DNA from: an uncultured Oscillospiraceae bacterium | GTDB lineage: Bacteria > Bacillota > Clostridia > Oscillospirales > Oscillospiraceae | Assembly: GCA_950075865.1 (NCBI GenBank) | Contig: CATMVA010000015.1 | Location: 1-64,000, forward strand | DNA length: 64,000 bases | Direction: 5' to 3' | Part shown: one piece after another, positions 33,656-42,300 of the stretch | How the letters are laid out: every line of letters starts with the position of its first letter | Position numbering within the stretch: position 1 is the stretch's first letter | Made by a program: the position numbers and the translations under genes | Notes under the pieces: generated by a model | Database searches by the model: none | The model's input: only the letters and a program-made list of their open reading frames with translations | What the model was told of the DNA's origin: nothing

Positions 33656-35200
33656 ATGAAACGGAATATGACCCCAGAGCTGCTGGAGGAAAAGCGGCAG
33701 GAGATCTACGCCACCCTGGTGGACCCCACCCTGAGCCACGAGCAGCGGGTGACCAATCTCTCCCGAGCGGCCGAGAACATGCTCGCTGTCCTGGACGAGC
33801 CTGATGGGCTGGACGAGCTGCTGCGGTGTGACATTGATACCCGGTGTATCTGCACCCTTTTCGAGGGGGAGGCCCCCTACCGGCCCCGGTACATCTGCGT
33901 GGACTTTGAGAAGTTCCTGCAAACGGGAAGCGATTTCCTCCAGGTGGGCCCCGCCCGGGACTTTTACGAGGCGCTGACCAACCTGATGATCCTGTACCAC
34001 AACATCCCCAGCATCACCAACTTCCCTGTGTACGTGGGGGACCTGGACACCCTGCTGGAGCCCTATATCGGGGACCTGTCCGACGGGGAGGTCAAGCGGG
34101 CCCTCCGCCACTGGCTGAATACCATCGACCGCACCATTCTGGACTCCTTCTGCCACGCCGATATCGGCCCCAAGGCCACCCGGATGGGCCGCCTCCTCAT
34201 GGAGGTAGAGGGAGAGCTGGAAAACGCGGTGCCCAACCTGACCATGCGGGTGGCTGACGACACCCCCAATGACTTTATCCTGGCCGGCGTTCAATGCGCC
34301 CTCAAGTCGGCCAAGCCCAGTTTCGCCAACGATAAAATGTTCCGGAGCGAGCTGGGAGACAACTACTGTATCGCAAGCTGCTACAACGGCCTATATAAGG
34401 CCGGCGGCTCCTACACCCTGTGCCGTCTGGTGCTGCACAACATCGCCAAGCGGGCAACGGGTATCGAGGACTTCAAGCAGAACCAGCTGCCCTACGTCAT
34501 GGACATCATGGCCCGGTATATGGACGAGCGCATCCGCTTCCTGGTGGAGGAGAGCGGCTTTTTCACCCACAATTTCCTGGTTACCGAGGGCTTCATCCGG
34601 CGGGAGAACTTTACCGCTATGTTCGGCCTTGTCGGCCTGGCCGAGTGCGTCAACCTGCTGCTGGAGAAGGAGGGTGTCCCCGGCCGCTTCGGCCACAGCG
34701 AGAAGGCCAATGAGCTGGGCGTGGAGATCATGGACCAGATCAACGGCTTTAACAACAACCACTACAACAAGTACTGCGAGGCGGCGGGGGGCCATTTCCT
34801 CCTCCACGCCCAAGTGGGCTTGGCTGACGACCACGACGTATCCCCCGGCACCCGCATCCCCATCGGAGAGGAGCCCGATGAGCTGGTGGACCACCTGAAG
34901 GTCATTGACCTATTCCACAAGTACTTCCCCTCAGGCACCGGAGATATTTTCCCGGTGGATATCACTGTCCACAAAAATCCCCAGTATGTGCTGGACATCA
35001 TCCGGGGCAGTCTGGGCATGGACATCCGGTATCTGTCCTTCTACAGCAGCGATTCCGACGTGATCCGGGTCACCGGCTACCTGGTCAAGCGCAGCGAGAT
35101 GGAAAAGCTGGACGCGGGCGCCGCCGTGCGGCAGAATACCACTGGTCTGGGCCTGGGGGCCTCCAAAAACTGCAAGATTTTGGACAGGCGGATCCGGTGA
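33656..35200 (+). CDS. yjjI: YjjI-family glycyl radical enzyme
   Basis: A 514-residue enzyme of the YjjI (DUF3029) family of glycyl radical enzymes, whose substrate is not known. The radical site is RVTGYL near the C-terminus, placing the radical glycine at about residue 474. A cysteine-rich stretch NYCIASCYNGLYKAGGSYTLC is a candidate for the thiyl cysteine. The protein is shorter than pyruvate formate-lyase, as in the family. The start at ATG 33656 follows AGGAGGC. The activase gene begins within its stop (TGATG), so the pair is coupled. Oxygen would destroy the activated enzyme, in keeping with an anaerobe. Confidence 0.92.
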   Translation: MKRNMTPELLEEKRQEIYATLVDPTLSHEQRVTNLSRAAENMLAVLDEPDGLDELLRCDIDTRCICTLFEGEAPYRPRYICVDFEKFLQTGSDFLQVGPARDFYEALTNLMILYHNIPSITNFPVYVGDLDTLLEPYIGDLSDGEVKRALRHWLNTIDRTILDSFCHADIGPKATRMGRLLMEVEGELENAVPNLTMRVADDTPNDFILAGVQCALKSAKPSFANDKMFRSELGDNYCIASCYNGLYKAGGSYTLCRLVLHNIAKRATGIEDFKQNQLPYVMDIMARYMDERIRFLVEESGFFTHNFLVTEGFIRRENFTAMFGLVGLAECVNLLLEKEGVPGRFGHSEKANELGVEIMDQINGFNNNHYNKYCEAAGGHFLLHAQVGLADDHDVSPGTRIPIGEEPDELVDHLKVIDLFHKYFPSGTGDIFPVDITVHKNPQYVLDIIRGSLGMDIRYLSFYSSDSDVIRVTGYLVKRSEMEKLDAGAAVRQNTTGLGLGASKNCKILDRRIR

Positions 35201-36039
35201 TGACCAGGGCCGCCGTCAACAAGATCATTCCCTTCAGCGCGGTGGACGGGCCGGGGAACCGGACCGCCGTCTTCCTCCAGGGGTGCAATTTCGACTGCAA
35301 GTTCTGCCACAATCCAGAGACCATCCACACCTGTATCCACTGCGGTGTCTGCGTACCCTACTGCCAGCCGGGGGCTCTTACCATGGCGGAGGGCAAGGTG
35401 ACCTACAATATTACCAAGTGCGTCCTCTGCGACGAATGCTTCCACCACTGTCCCTACGGCGCCTCCCCCCGGACCCGGCAAATGACGGCCGGGGAGGTGA
35501 TGGCCGAGGTGCGGAAAAATATGCCCTTCATCCGCGGAGTCACGGTATCCGGGGGCGAGTGTACCCTCTGGCGGGACTTCTTGGTGGAGCTGCTTACCCT
35601 GGCAAAAGGGGAGGGCCTCCACACCCTTCTGGATTCCAACGGCACCTATGATTTCTCCACCGACCGGCCGCTGATGGCAGTTACCGACGGGATCATGCTG
35701 GACGTGAAGGCTTGGACAGGGGAGGACCACCGGCGGGTGACCGGGGCGGACAACGCCATGGTGCTCCGGAACCTGCGCTGGCTGGCCGGTCAAGGCAAGC
35801 TGCCCGAGGTCCGCACCGTGGTGGTGCCCGGCCTTTTTGACTGCGAGCAGACTGTCCGGGAAACCAGCATACTCCTGCGGGAGTTGGGCTGCCTGGACAC
35901 CCGCTACAAGATCATCTCCTACCGCCCCATGGGGGTCCGGCAGGAGTACAAGTCCTTGGAGATCCCCACCCCGGAGTTCCTGACCTGCCTGGCTCACCTG
36001 GCCCAAAGCTACGGCCTTACCGATGTGGTCATAATCTGA
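35200..36039 (+). CDS. yjjW: YjjW-family glycyl radical enzyme activase
   Basis: A 279-residue radical SAM protein that would generate the glycyl radical on the enzyme encoded just upstream. The radical SAM motif is GCNFDCKFCHN (Cys29, 33, 36). Two ferredoxin-type clusters follow: CxxCxxCxxxC at residues 45-55 and at 74-84. SGGECTLW is the SAM-binding GGE motif. ATG 35200 shares one base with the yjjI stop. The two-cluster insert is typical of activases other than that of pyruvate formate-lyase. Confidence 0.95.
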   Translation: MTRAAVNKIIPFSAVDGPGNRTAVFLQGCNFDCKFCHNPETIHTCIHCGVCVPYCQPGALTMAEGKVTYNITKCVLCDECFHHCPYGASPRTRQMTAGEVMAEVRKNMPFIRGVTVSGGECTLWRDFLVELLTLAKGEGLHTLLDSNGTYDFSTDRPLMAVTDGIMLDVKAWTGEDHRRVTGADNAMVLRNLRWLAGQGKLPEVRTVVVPGLFDCEQTVRETSILLRELGCLDTRYKIISYRPMGVRQEYKSLEIPTPEFLTCLAHLAQSYGLTDVVII

Positions 36040-36056
36040 ACAAGGAGAATCGAGTG

Positions 36057-37157
36057 ATGACAGAAAAAGAATATACCTTGGAGACCAATGAAAACTTCCC
36101 CAAGGAAGTGAAGGCCCCCGAAGCCGGGGACATCCTGGCCGAACTTGCCAAATTCGGCGTTGCGGGCGGGGATACCATCCGACTGATGGACTCTACCCGG
36201 GAGGCAGCCGACATCCGCCTCAACTACATCATCGACAAAAAATGGGTGCTCCGTTTTTGTAACGCGCCCGACATGACCGAGAAACGCATGGGGGAGCTGG
36301 ACCGCCTGGTGGAGCGGTACCGGGCCATGGGCTACCAATGCCCGGCTTTCCTGCATGACAGCGGCGGCAAGTACCTGCACCCCTGGAACGGGCTTCTGTG
36401 TTACCTGTCCGAGTACATTGACCTGCCCCTGGCCCGGGAGCGGGACCAGGATTCCTGCGATGATGACCGGCTGATGGACCGGGTGATGGACCAGGTGATG
36501 GTGGAGGTGGCCCGGTTTGCCGAGCGGTATCGGAATGTGGACCTGTCCGATACCGTGGGAATGTACAGTCTTTTCGAGCTGAATCCATATGATGCCCTGA
36601 CGGGTAAGGACGAGAAGCAGGACAACTTTGAAAGCTTGATGGAGGTCTTGCGTGGGGAAGGGGAGGAGGTTCTGGCCCGGTGTTTGGAGAGCCGGCACGA
36701 GGACATTCGCAGTAAACTCAAGGCGGTCTACCGGGACCTGCCCCGCTGTGTTTTCCAGGGGGACGAGAACACCTCCAACGTGCTTGTGGACGGAAAGGGA
36801 AATTTCGCCGGGTTCATTGACTTCAACCTGGCGGGGACCGAGGTTATCGTCAATCAGCTGGCCAATCTGGCCGGTTTTGAGTATGGCGACGAGGAAAAAC
36901 CGATGGATGCCCGGACCCGATTGGAGATGGCTCTTCAAGGCTATCAAGGCCGTATCCGTTCCATGCTCCAAGTGTACCATGCCACCAGACAAGAGCTGCA
37001 GGCACTGACCTGGTATGCCTGGATTGTCATGATATCCCAGTGGCCTACCGCCAGCTTTTTCGAGTGGGCTGTCAAGGGGGGCACCCTGAAGGGAGAAATC
37101 TGCGAGCTGCTTTCCCTCATCGCCGACGTGCCCGAGGAGCGGCTGTGGGCCGAATAA
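36057..37157 (+). CDS. Aminoglycoside phosphotransferase/choline-kinase-like protein
   Basis: A 366-residue kinase-fold protein. The catalytic loop FQGDENTSNVLV (Asp and Asn in place, His replaced by Gln) and the metal motif FAGFIDFNL (DFN instead of DFG) identify the APH fold. The N-terminal lobe holds a short ATP-binding region (KKWVLRFC). Substrate unknown: sugars, amino alcohols or small metabolites are all possible. ATG 36057 follows AAGGAGAA, 17 nt after yjjW, so it may form an operon with the glycyl radical pair. A perfect terminator ends it. Confidence 0.82.
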   Translation: MTEKEYTLETNENFPKEVKAPEAGDILAELAKFGVAGGDTIRLMDSTREAADIRLNYIIDKKWVLRFCNAPDMTEKRMGELDRLVERYRAMGYQCPAFLHDSGGKYLHPWNGLLCYLSEYIDLPLARERDQDSCDDDRLMDRVMDQVMVEVARFAERYRNVDLSDTVGMYSLFELNPYDALTGKDEKQDNFESLMEVLRGEGEEVLARCLESRHEDIRSKLKAVYRDLPRCVFQGDENTSNVLVDGKGNFAGFIDFNLAGTEVIVNQLANLAGFEYGDEEKPMDARTRLEMALQGYQGRIRSMLQVYHATRQELQALTWYAWIVMISQWPTASFFEWAVKGGTLKGEICELLSLIADVPEERLWAE

Positions 37158-37161
37158 AGCG

Positions 37162-37197
37162 ACAAAAAAGGAAGGGCCATGGCCCTTCCTTTTTTGT
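37162..37197. terminator. Bidirectional terminator
   Basis: A perfect palindrome centred at 37179/37180 (AAAAAAGGAAGGGCC with its complement) bordered by A and T runs. It serves the phosphotransferase gene and the convergent YbaK gene. Confidence 0.92.
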
Positions 37198-37207
37198 GTT
37201 CCCGTTT

Positions 37208-37678
37208 TTACTCAGGCAGCTTACACACATCTACCCAGGAGGTATAGGCTGAGTGCTCCTCCAACTCGGGGATGGTGAGCTCGATGGCGCTGTTGCTGCT
37301 GCCGCAGGCGGGGAAGACGGTCTCAAACCGCTTCAGGCTCTCGTCCAGGTAGACCGTCACTCCATCGTTCACGGCGAAGGGGCACACCCCGCCCACGGCG
37401 TGGCCGATGAGCTCTACCGTCTGCTCGGGGGAGAGCATTTTGGCCTTGGTCCTGAACCGGGTCTTATACTTGGGGTTATCAATCTTGGCGTCCCCCGCCG
37501 CCACAATGAGAACGGGCTTGTCCTCCACCAGGAAGGACAGGGTCTTGGCGATGCGGCAGGGCTCACAGGCCAATGCCTCGGCCGCCAGGGCCACCGTGGC
37601 GCTGGATACGGGAAACTCCCGTACCCGCTCCGCCATCCCCCTGTAGGCAAAATAGGACTTCACTTTTTCAATGGACAT
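37208..37678 (-). CDS. YbaK/EbsC-type aminoacyl-tRNA deacylase
   Basis: A 156-residue protein of the YbaK/ProX family, which hydrolyses mischarged aminoacyl-tRNAs such as Cys- or Ala-tRNAPro. Family features are PCRIAKTLSFLVEDKPVLIVAAGDAKID (with the catalytic Lys region), and AVGGVCPFAV, the GxxxP loop of the active site. ATG 37678 is used; its first codons overlap the end of the WYL gene by 11 nt, so the two are coupled. It could equally be a free-standing editing domain with another specificity. Confidence 0.93.
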   Translation of the reverse strand: MSIEKVKSYFAYRGMAERVREFPVSSATVALAAEALACEPCRIAKTLSFLVEDKPVLIVAAGDAKIDNPKYKTRFRTKAKMLSPEQTVELIGHAVGGVCPFAVNDGVTVYLDESLKRFETVFPACGSSNSAIELTIPELEEHSAYTSWVDVCKLPE

Positions 37679-38666
37679 GTTGACCGCTCCCTTCCAATGT
37701 TTTCCGCAGTAATGTCCGGTACTCCTCCACTGCCCACTGGGGGGCCGTGAGCACTGCCCCGGCCTCCAGCCCCAGCAGCCAGCCGTAGAACTGGGGGGAG
37801 ACCACCGCGTCGGCGGTAAAAACAAAATGGTCCTCCCCGTCGGGGATGAGCATGATGTCCTGACCGAACCGGTCCAGCATGATGTTCACCAGCCAGTTCT
37901 CACACCGGAGCCGGACTTTGGCCTCCTTGCCCGAGAACATATGAAAGTGCTTCTGGCCGAACTCGGCCAGGTCGAAGTTTTTACAGCTCTCGTCCCCCTC
38001 CCTGGGAAGACCGGTGACCGTGAGGGAGGCCATCTTGTCCACCCGGTAGCGGCGGAGGGTCTCCCGCTGGTGGTCCCAGCCAGCCAGGTAGTAGTTCTCG
38101 TCGCTCCAGATGAGGCCGTAGGGGGAGACGGTGTACCGCTTTCCCCCCCGGCGGAAGACCTTCTCCTTCTTCACGTTGTAGTCGAAGTAGAGGAAGGACA
38201 CCACCCGGTTGGCGTTGATGGCGGTGTGGAGCTTGTCGATGGCGTAGTAGACGCTCTCGTTGTCGGTTTTCACCCGGTCGTCCACATAGACCTGCCGCCG
38301 GAGCTGCCGGGCCTGGTGCTCGCTGGAGAGGCCCTCCAGCTTGCGGATGAGCTCGGCGCTCTTCTTTCTGGAGATGAACCGGGAGGACTGGACCGCGTCC
38401 ACCAGCAGCTTGAGCTCGGGGAGCTGGAACTCCCGCACCCCCACGAACCAGCCCGGATCCTTCCCCTTGCGGAACTGAACGTCCAGGCCGAAGTCCTGAA
38501 GGGCCTCCATGTCGGCGTAGATGCTCTTGCGCTCGGCGGTGATGCCCTCCCGCTCCAGAGCCTCGATGAGCTGGGGAGTGGTGATGGGGTGCTCCTCGTC
38601 CCCCTTTTTCAGCAAAAGCTGCCAGAGCGTCAGCAGCTTGGTCTTCTGCCCGCCTTTTTTTGACAT
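37668..38666 (-). CDS. WYL-domain transcriptional regulator
   Basis: A 332-residue regulator with an N-terminal winged helix (KLLTLWQLLLKKGDEEHPITTPQLIEALEREG, then ERKSIYADMEALQDFG), a WYL domain (RRYTVSPYGLIWSDENYYLAGWD, RRYRVDKMASL) and a C-terminal WCX extension. WYL domains bind nucleic acids or nucleotides and often act in stress or defence loci; here the neighbour is a tRNA deacylase gene. Its promoter faces that of the lysine-riboswitch operon, with 34 nt between the -35 boxes. Confidence 0.93.
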   Translation of the reverse strand: MSKKGGQKTKLLTLWQLLLKKGDEEHPITTPQLIEALEREGITAERKSIYADMEALQDFGLDVQFRKGKDPGWFVGVREFQLPELKLLVDAVQSSRFISRKKSAELIRKLEGLSSEHQARQLRRQVYVDDRVKTDNESVYYAIDKLHTAINANRVVSFLYFDYNVKKEKVFRRGGKRYTVSPYGLIWSDENYYLAGWDHQRETLRRYRVDKMASLTVTGLPREGDESCKNFDLAEFGQKHFHMFSGKEAKVRLRCENWLVNIMLDRFGQDIMLIPDGEDHFVFTADAVVSPQFYGWLLGLEAGAVLTAPQWAVEEYRTLLRKTLEGSGQHVH

Positions 38667-38720
38667 ACCGCTTCCCCCTTTCGTCTCCCAGAATAACAGG
38701 AGCGCTGTCCCATAAATTGG

Positions 38721-38749
38721 ACTATATCATATTTTTTACCATTCGGCAA
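38721..38749 (-). promoter_or_regulatory. Promoter of the WYL/YbaK operon
   Basis: On the minus strand TTGCCG (38749-38744), 17-nt spacer, TATAGT (38726-38721). Confidence 0.7.
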
Positions 38750-38782
38750 GCCTGAATGTTGGTATCTTATGCAAGTTCACCA

Positions 38783-38811
38783 TTGACACACTTGCAGGGG
38801 CATGATATGAT
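38783..38811 (+). promoter_or_regulatory. Promoter of the murein-peptide operon
   Basis: A consensus sigma-A promoter: TTGACA (38783-38788), 17-nt spacer, TATGAT (38806-38811). Transcription would begin near 38818, a few bases before the riboswitch P1 stem. Confidence 0.88.
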
Positions 38812-38825
38812 ATGACTGTGTGAAA

Positions 38826-38993
38826 CCAGATAGAGGCGCGGTTCTCATGAGTATCCCGGGCAAAGAGGCCAGGCAGCCGCCAAGGGAGAAAGGGAGCACC
38901 GCCGAGGAGGATGACGGGGCCTGTCCGTCTGTCCTTCGGGCCGTCGGGAAATACCCGCCGGACTGTCACAGAGGTCTGTGGAGTGCTATCCGG
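38826..38993 (+). ncRNA. Lysine riboswitch (L-box) aptamer
   Basis: The conserved elements of the lysine aptamer appear in order: P1 5' strand and core GATAGAGG(C)GCG (38829-), the loop-E-like AGTA (38849-), GGGAGCACCGCCGAGG (matching the GGGGAGCGTCGCCGAAG region of the B. subtilis lysC leader), CTGTCAC, then TGGAGTGCTATC ending P1. The P1 arms 38826-38833 and 38986-38993 pair with one mismatch. Ligand identity rests on the match to the known family; binding was not tested. Together with the terminator at 39028-39063 it forms a transcriptional OFF switch: lysine stabilises P1 and lets the terminator form. It controls a dipeptide epimerase/oligopeptide transport operon rather than lysine synthesis genes. 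Confidence 0.95.
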
Positions 38994-39027
38994 GCTTATC
39001 GAACTGAGATATGGCTCATAGTATACC

Positions 39028-39063
39028 ACGGATGCTTTTCCCAAAGAAAAGTATCCGTTTTTT
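39028..39063 (+). terminator. Riboswitch expression-platform terminator
   Basis: A 13-bp stem (39028-39040 with 39046-39058, one G-T pair), loop CCAAA, followed by TTTTTT. It lies between the aptamer and the first gene, 20 nt before its start, as expected for attenuation. Confidence 0.92.
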
Positions 39064-39083
39064 CGTGGAAAGGGGAAATTTTC

Positions 39084-40169
39084 TTGCGTATCACAGATCT
39101 CCGGATCGGGAGGCTCTCCCTTCCCCTGGCCCACCCCTTCAAGACCGCCCTGCGTACTGTGGAGCGGATCGAGGATGTGGCGGTGATGGTGGTGGGGGAG
39201 GATGGCGGCGTGGGCTACGGAGAGGCGCCTCCCACCGCCGTCATCACGGGGGACACCACCGGTTCCATTCTCTGCGCCATCGAGGATTACATACGCCCTG
39301 CCATCGTGGGCATGGAGCTTGACGACCTTTCTGCCGTCATGGAAAAGCTTAACGCCTGTCTCGTTCACAACACCTCCCCCAAGGCCGCCGTGGATATGGC
39401 CCTCTATGATCTGTGGGCCAAGAGCCAGGGCAAGCCCCTCTACCAGCTTCTGGGAAACGCCAGAAGCTCCTTCGAGACCGACCTGACCATCTCGGTGAAC
39501 CAGGTGGACGAGATGGTGAAGGACGCACTGGAGGCCGTGCGGCGGGGCTTCACCACCCTGAAGATCAAGGTGGGCAAGGAGGGCCTGGCCGACATCGACC
39601 GGGTCACTTCCATCCGCAAGGCGGTGGGCAATGACATCCAGCTCCGGGTGGACGCCAACCAGGGCTGGACGGCCGCTCAGTCGGTGGCCATCATCAAGAC
39701 CATGGAGGCCCGTGGCCTGAATATCCAGCTGGTGGAGCAGCCCGTACCCGCCGACGACATCGCCGGGCTCAAGTACGTCTCAGGTCAGGTGGACACCCCC
39801 ATCCTGGCTGACGAGGCGGTCTTTTCCCCCACCGACGCTGCCAACCTCATCGCCATCCGGGCCTGCGACTACATCAACATCAAGCTGATGAAGACCGGCG
39901 GCATCTGGAACGCCCTGAAGATCTGCGAGCTGGCCAAACAGCACGGCATGGAGTGCATGATCGGCTGTATGCTGGAAAGCCAGGTGGCCGTGTCGGCCGC
40001 CGCCCACCTCTGCGGCGGCCAGGGGGCCATCACCATGGCCGACCTGGACGGCCCCTCCCTCTGCGCCAGCGAGCCCTTCCCCGGCGGTCCGGTCTTCGAC
40101 GGACCCACCATCCGCCTGAACGACACCCCCGGCATCGGTATCGAACTGCCTGGCGAGATCTTTGGGTAA
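39084..40169 (+). CDS. L-Ala-D/L-Glu (dipeptide) epimerase
   Basis: A 361-residue enolase-superfamily enzyme that epimerises L-Ala-D-Glu from murein to L-Ala-L-Glu so peptidases can finish the job. Catalytic lysines are in LKIKVG (Lys160 and 162) with the opposing Lys267 in NIKLMKTGG. Metal ligands are Asp190 (RVDANQGW), Glu218 (VEQP) and Asp243 (LADEA). A DxD (ADLDGP, ~320-322) near the end matches the dipeptide amino-group clamp of the B. subtilis and E. coli enzymes. The start is TTG 39084 behind AAAGGGG, since the next in-frame ATG lies inside the fold. First gene after the lysine riboswitch. No signal peptide: cytoplasmic. Confidence 0.93.
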   Translation: MRITDLRIGRLSLPLAHPFKTALRTVERIEDVAVMVVGEDGGVGYGEAPPTAVITGDTTGSILCAIEDYIRPAIVGMELDDLSAVMEKLNACLVHNTSPKAAVDMALYDLWAKSQGKPLYQLLGNARSSFETDLTISVNQVDEMVKDALEAVRRGFTTLKIKVGKEGLADIDRVTSIRKAVGNDIQLRVDANQGWTAAQSVAIIKTMEARGLNIQLVEQPVPADDIAGLKYVSGQVDTPILADEAVFSPTDAANLIAIRACDYINIKLMKTGGIWNALKICELAKQHGMECMIGCMLESQVAVSAAAHLCGGQGAITMADLDGPSLCASEPFPGGPVFDGPTIRLNDTPGIGIELPGEIFG

Positions 40170-40230
40170 AACCGTGTGCAATGGGGCACAAAACCCTTTA
40201 TTCCAATACCTTGAAAGGAAGGAACCGACT

Positions 40231-42201
40231 ATGAAAAGAAGAAACCGTATGTTTGCCCTTGCCCTCTGTGCCGCCATGACCCTGTCTCTGGTAGCCTGCG
40301 GCGGGGACCCCAAAGAGTCTCCCCGCCTCGACAACTCGGATGCCCCCGTGACCGAGAAGACGGTCTACCGCACCCTGTACGACGCTGAGGTGGACACCCT
40401 CAACTACCTGATCACCAGCACCTCCAAGAATACCGCCATCACCTACAACCTGGTGGACTGCCTGGTGGAGTACGACGCCTACGGTGCGGTGGAGCCCGCC
40501 CTGGCCCTCTCCTGGGAGCCCAACGCCGACGCCACCGTTTGGACCTTCCGCCTCCGCCAGGGGGTGAAGTGGGTGGACAAGGAGGGCAAGGAGGTGGCAG
40601 AGGTCACCGCCGCTGACTTTGTCACCTCGGCCCGGTACGTCTGCGACGCCCGGAACGCTTCAAACAACATCAGCACTTACCGGGGCACCGTGGCCGGCGC
40701 CCGGGAGTACTACAACTACACCGCCTACCTCCTGGCCCTGGAGACCGCCGTGGACGGTACCGACGAGAACGGCAACCCTGCCAAGTTCACCGTGAAGGAG
40801 GACGGCAGCCGTGAACTGTTGGAGTCTGTGGCAGAGGTCAAGGTGGAGGACATCGGGGTGAAGGCCCTGGATGCCTACACCCTGGAGTACACCCTCACCG
40901 GCCCCACCCCCTACTTTGTCTCCATGGTATCCTTTGGCTCCTATATGCCCACTTACGAGCCTTTCCTCACCGAGAAGGGGGATAAGTTCGGCACCGACAA
41001 CGAGACCCTGCTCTACTGTGGCCCCTTCATCCTCTCCTCCTTCAAGCATCAGCAGGAGAGGGTGCTGACCAAGAATCCCTCCTACTGGGAGCCTGAGCAG
41101 GTCTTCATTGACGAAATCCGCCAGACTTACAATGCCGAGGCCAATTCCATTTCGGTCTCCATGTACCAGAACGGCCAGATCGACCAGGCCGATATTCCCG
41201 CTGACCTGTTGAACGCAATGATGGGCGACTCGGCTCTGGCCGCCGAGATCCACCCCAGCCGCCCCAACACCTCCTACTCCTACTGGTTCCTCTTCAACTT
41301 CGACGCCAACTTTGACGCCGAGTACCAGCCCGAGAACTGGACCAAGGCGGTCAACAATGAGAACTTCCGTCTCTCCCTGGTCCACGCCCTCAACCGGGTG
41401 CCCGCCCTCTCCACCAGCGACCCCTACAATCCCACGGGCAACATCAACAACACTGTGACCCCCGCCACCTTCGCGGTCAACTCTGAAAACGGCAAGGACT
41501 ACACCGAGTACGGCGGCCTGCCCGCATACATCAGCGGGGACACCTTTGATTCGGCCAAGGCCCTGGAGTACAAGGAGAAGGCCAAGACCGAGCTGGCCGC
41601 CGCCGGGGCAACCTTCCCCATCATCGTATACATGCCCTACAACTCCAGCTCCACCAGCTGGGCCAACGAGTGCCAGGTGCTGGAGCAGCAGATGGAGGGC
41701 CTGCTGGGTGCCGACTACATTGACATCAAGGTGGTGGCCGTCTCCAGCGAGAACTTCCTCCGGGATGTCCGCCGCAGCGGCAAGTACGCCCTCATGAAGT
41801 GTAACTGGGGCGCCGACTACGCCGACCCCGAGACCTGGACCGACCCCTTCACCGAGGGGAGCACCTACAGCTTCATCTTCGAGAGCACCGACCCCGCCAC
41901 CCAGGCCCTCTATCAGGAGTACCTCGACCTGGTGAACGCCGCCAAGGCCATCACCACCGACACCGACGCCCGGTACGAGGCCTTTGCCAAGGCCGAGACT
42001 TTCCTGCTGGACCATGGCTTCGCCATTCCGTACTCCACCAATGCCAGCGGCTACTCCATGAGTAAGCTCAACACCTTTGAGGGCCAGTACGCCCCCTTCG
42101 GCGGCGCCTCTCAGCGCTACAAGGACCAGCACCTGCTGGACAAGAGCATGGGCATCGACGAGTTCAATGTCGCCTACGAGCAGTGGAAGAGTCAGAACTG
42201 A
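40231..42201 (+). CDS. Oligopeptide ABC transporter substrate-binding lipoprotein
   Basis: A 656-residue extracellular solute-binding protein family 5 member (OppA/DppA class). A lipoprotein signal ends in the lipobox LVAC (Cys at residue 23), so it is anchored outside the membrane. Family marks are EPALALSWEPNADATVWTFRLRQGVKW near the N-terminus, VTAADFVTSARYV, and the later GADYADPETWTDPF. It captures peptides for the permease genes downstream. The position, between a murein dipeptide epimerase and the permeases, suggests muropeptides as the cargo; that is an inference. It follows the epimerase by 61 nt with its own AAAGGAAGGA site. Confidence 0.94.
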   Translation: MKRRNRMFALALCAAMTLSLVACGGDPKESPRLDNSDAPVTEKTVYRTLYDAEVDTLNYLITSTSKNTAITYNLVDCLVEYDAYGAVEPALALSWEPNADATVWTFRLRQGVKWVDKEGKEVAEVTAADFVTSARYVCDARNASNNISTYRGTVAGAREYYNYTAYLLALETAVDGTDENGNPAKFTVKEDGSRELLESVAEVKVEDIGVKALDAYTLEYTLTGPTPYFVSMVSFGSYMPTYEPFLTEKGDKFGTDNETLLYCGPFILSSFKHQQERVLTKNPSYWEPEQVFIDEIRQTYNAEANSISVSMYQNGQIDQADIPADLLNAMMGDSALAAEIHPSRPNTSYSYWFLFNFDANFDAEYQPENWTKAVNNENFRLSLVHALNRVPALSTSDPYNPTGNINNTVTPATFAVNSENGKDYTEYGGLPAYISGDTFDSAKALEYKEKAKTELAAAGATFPIIVYMPYNSSSTSWANECQVLEQQMEGLLGADYIDIKVVAVSSENFLRDVRRSGKYALMKCNWGADYADPETWTDPFTEGSTYSFIFESTDPATQALYQEYLDLVNAAKAITTDTDARYEAFAKAETFLLDHGFAIPYSTNASGYSMSKLNTFEGQYAPFGGASQRYKDQHLLDKSMGIDEFNVAYEQWKSQN

Positions 42202-42232
42202 GTTTCATCTGAAAATATCCGATCAGCGTCGC

Positions 42233-42262
42233 GGGAGGGAGACCCTTCGTGGGCTCCCTCCC
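42233..42262 (+). other. Intercistronic hairpin after the binding-protein gene
   Basis: A GGGAGGGAG/CTCCCTCCC stem with an inner CCC/GGG and TTCGT loop, without a T run. Such hairpins often protect the 3' end of the binding-protein mRNA, giving more binding protein than permease. Confidence 0.6.
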
Positions 42263-42300
42263 CGGCATATCATTGAACCTTTACAGAAGGGAGCGAGACT

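Noticed and set aside
40660-42132. A 490-codon open frame antisense to the peptide-binding protein gene
   Set aside because: A composition shadow: repetitive Gly/Val/Leu/Glu sequence with no domain or start signal.
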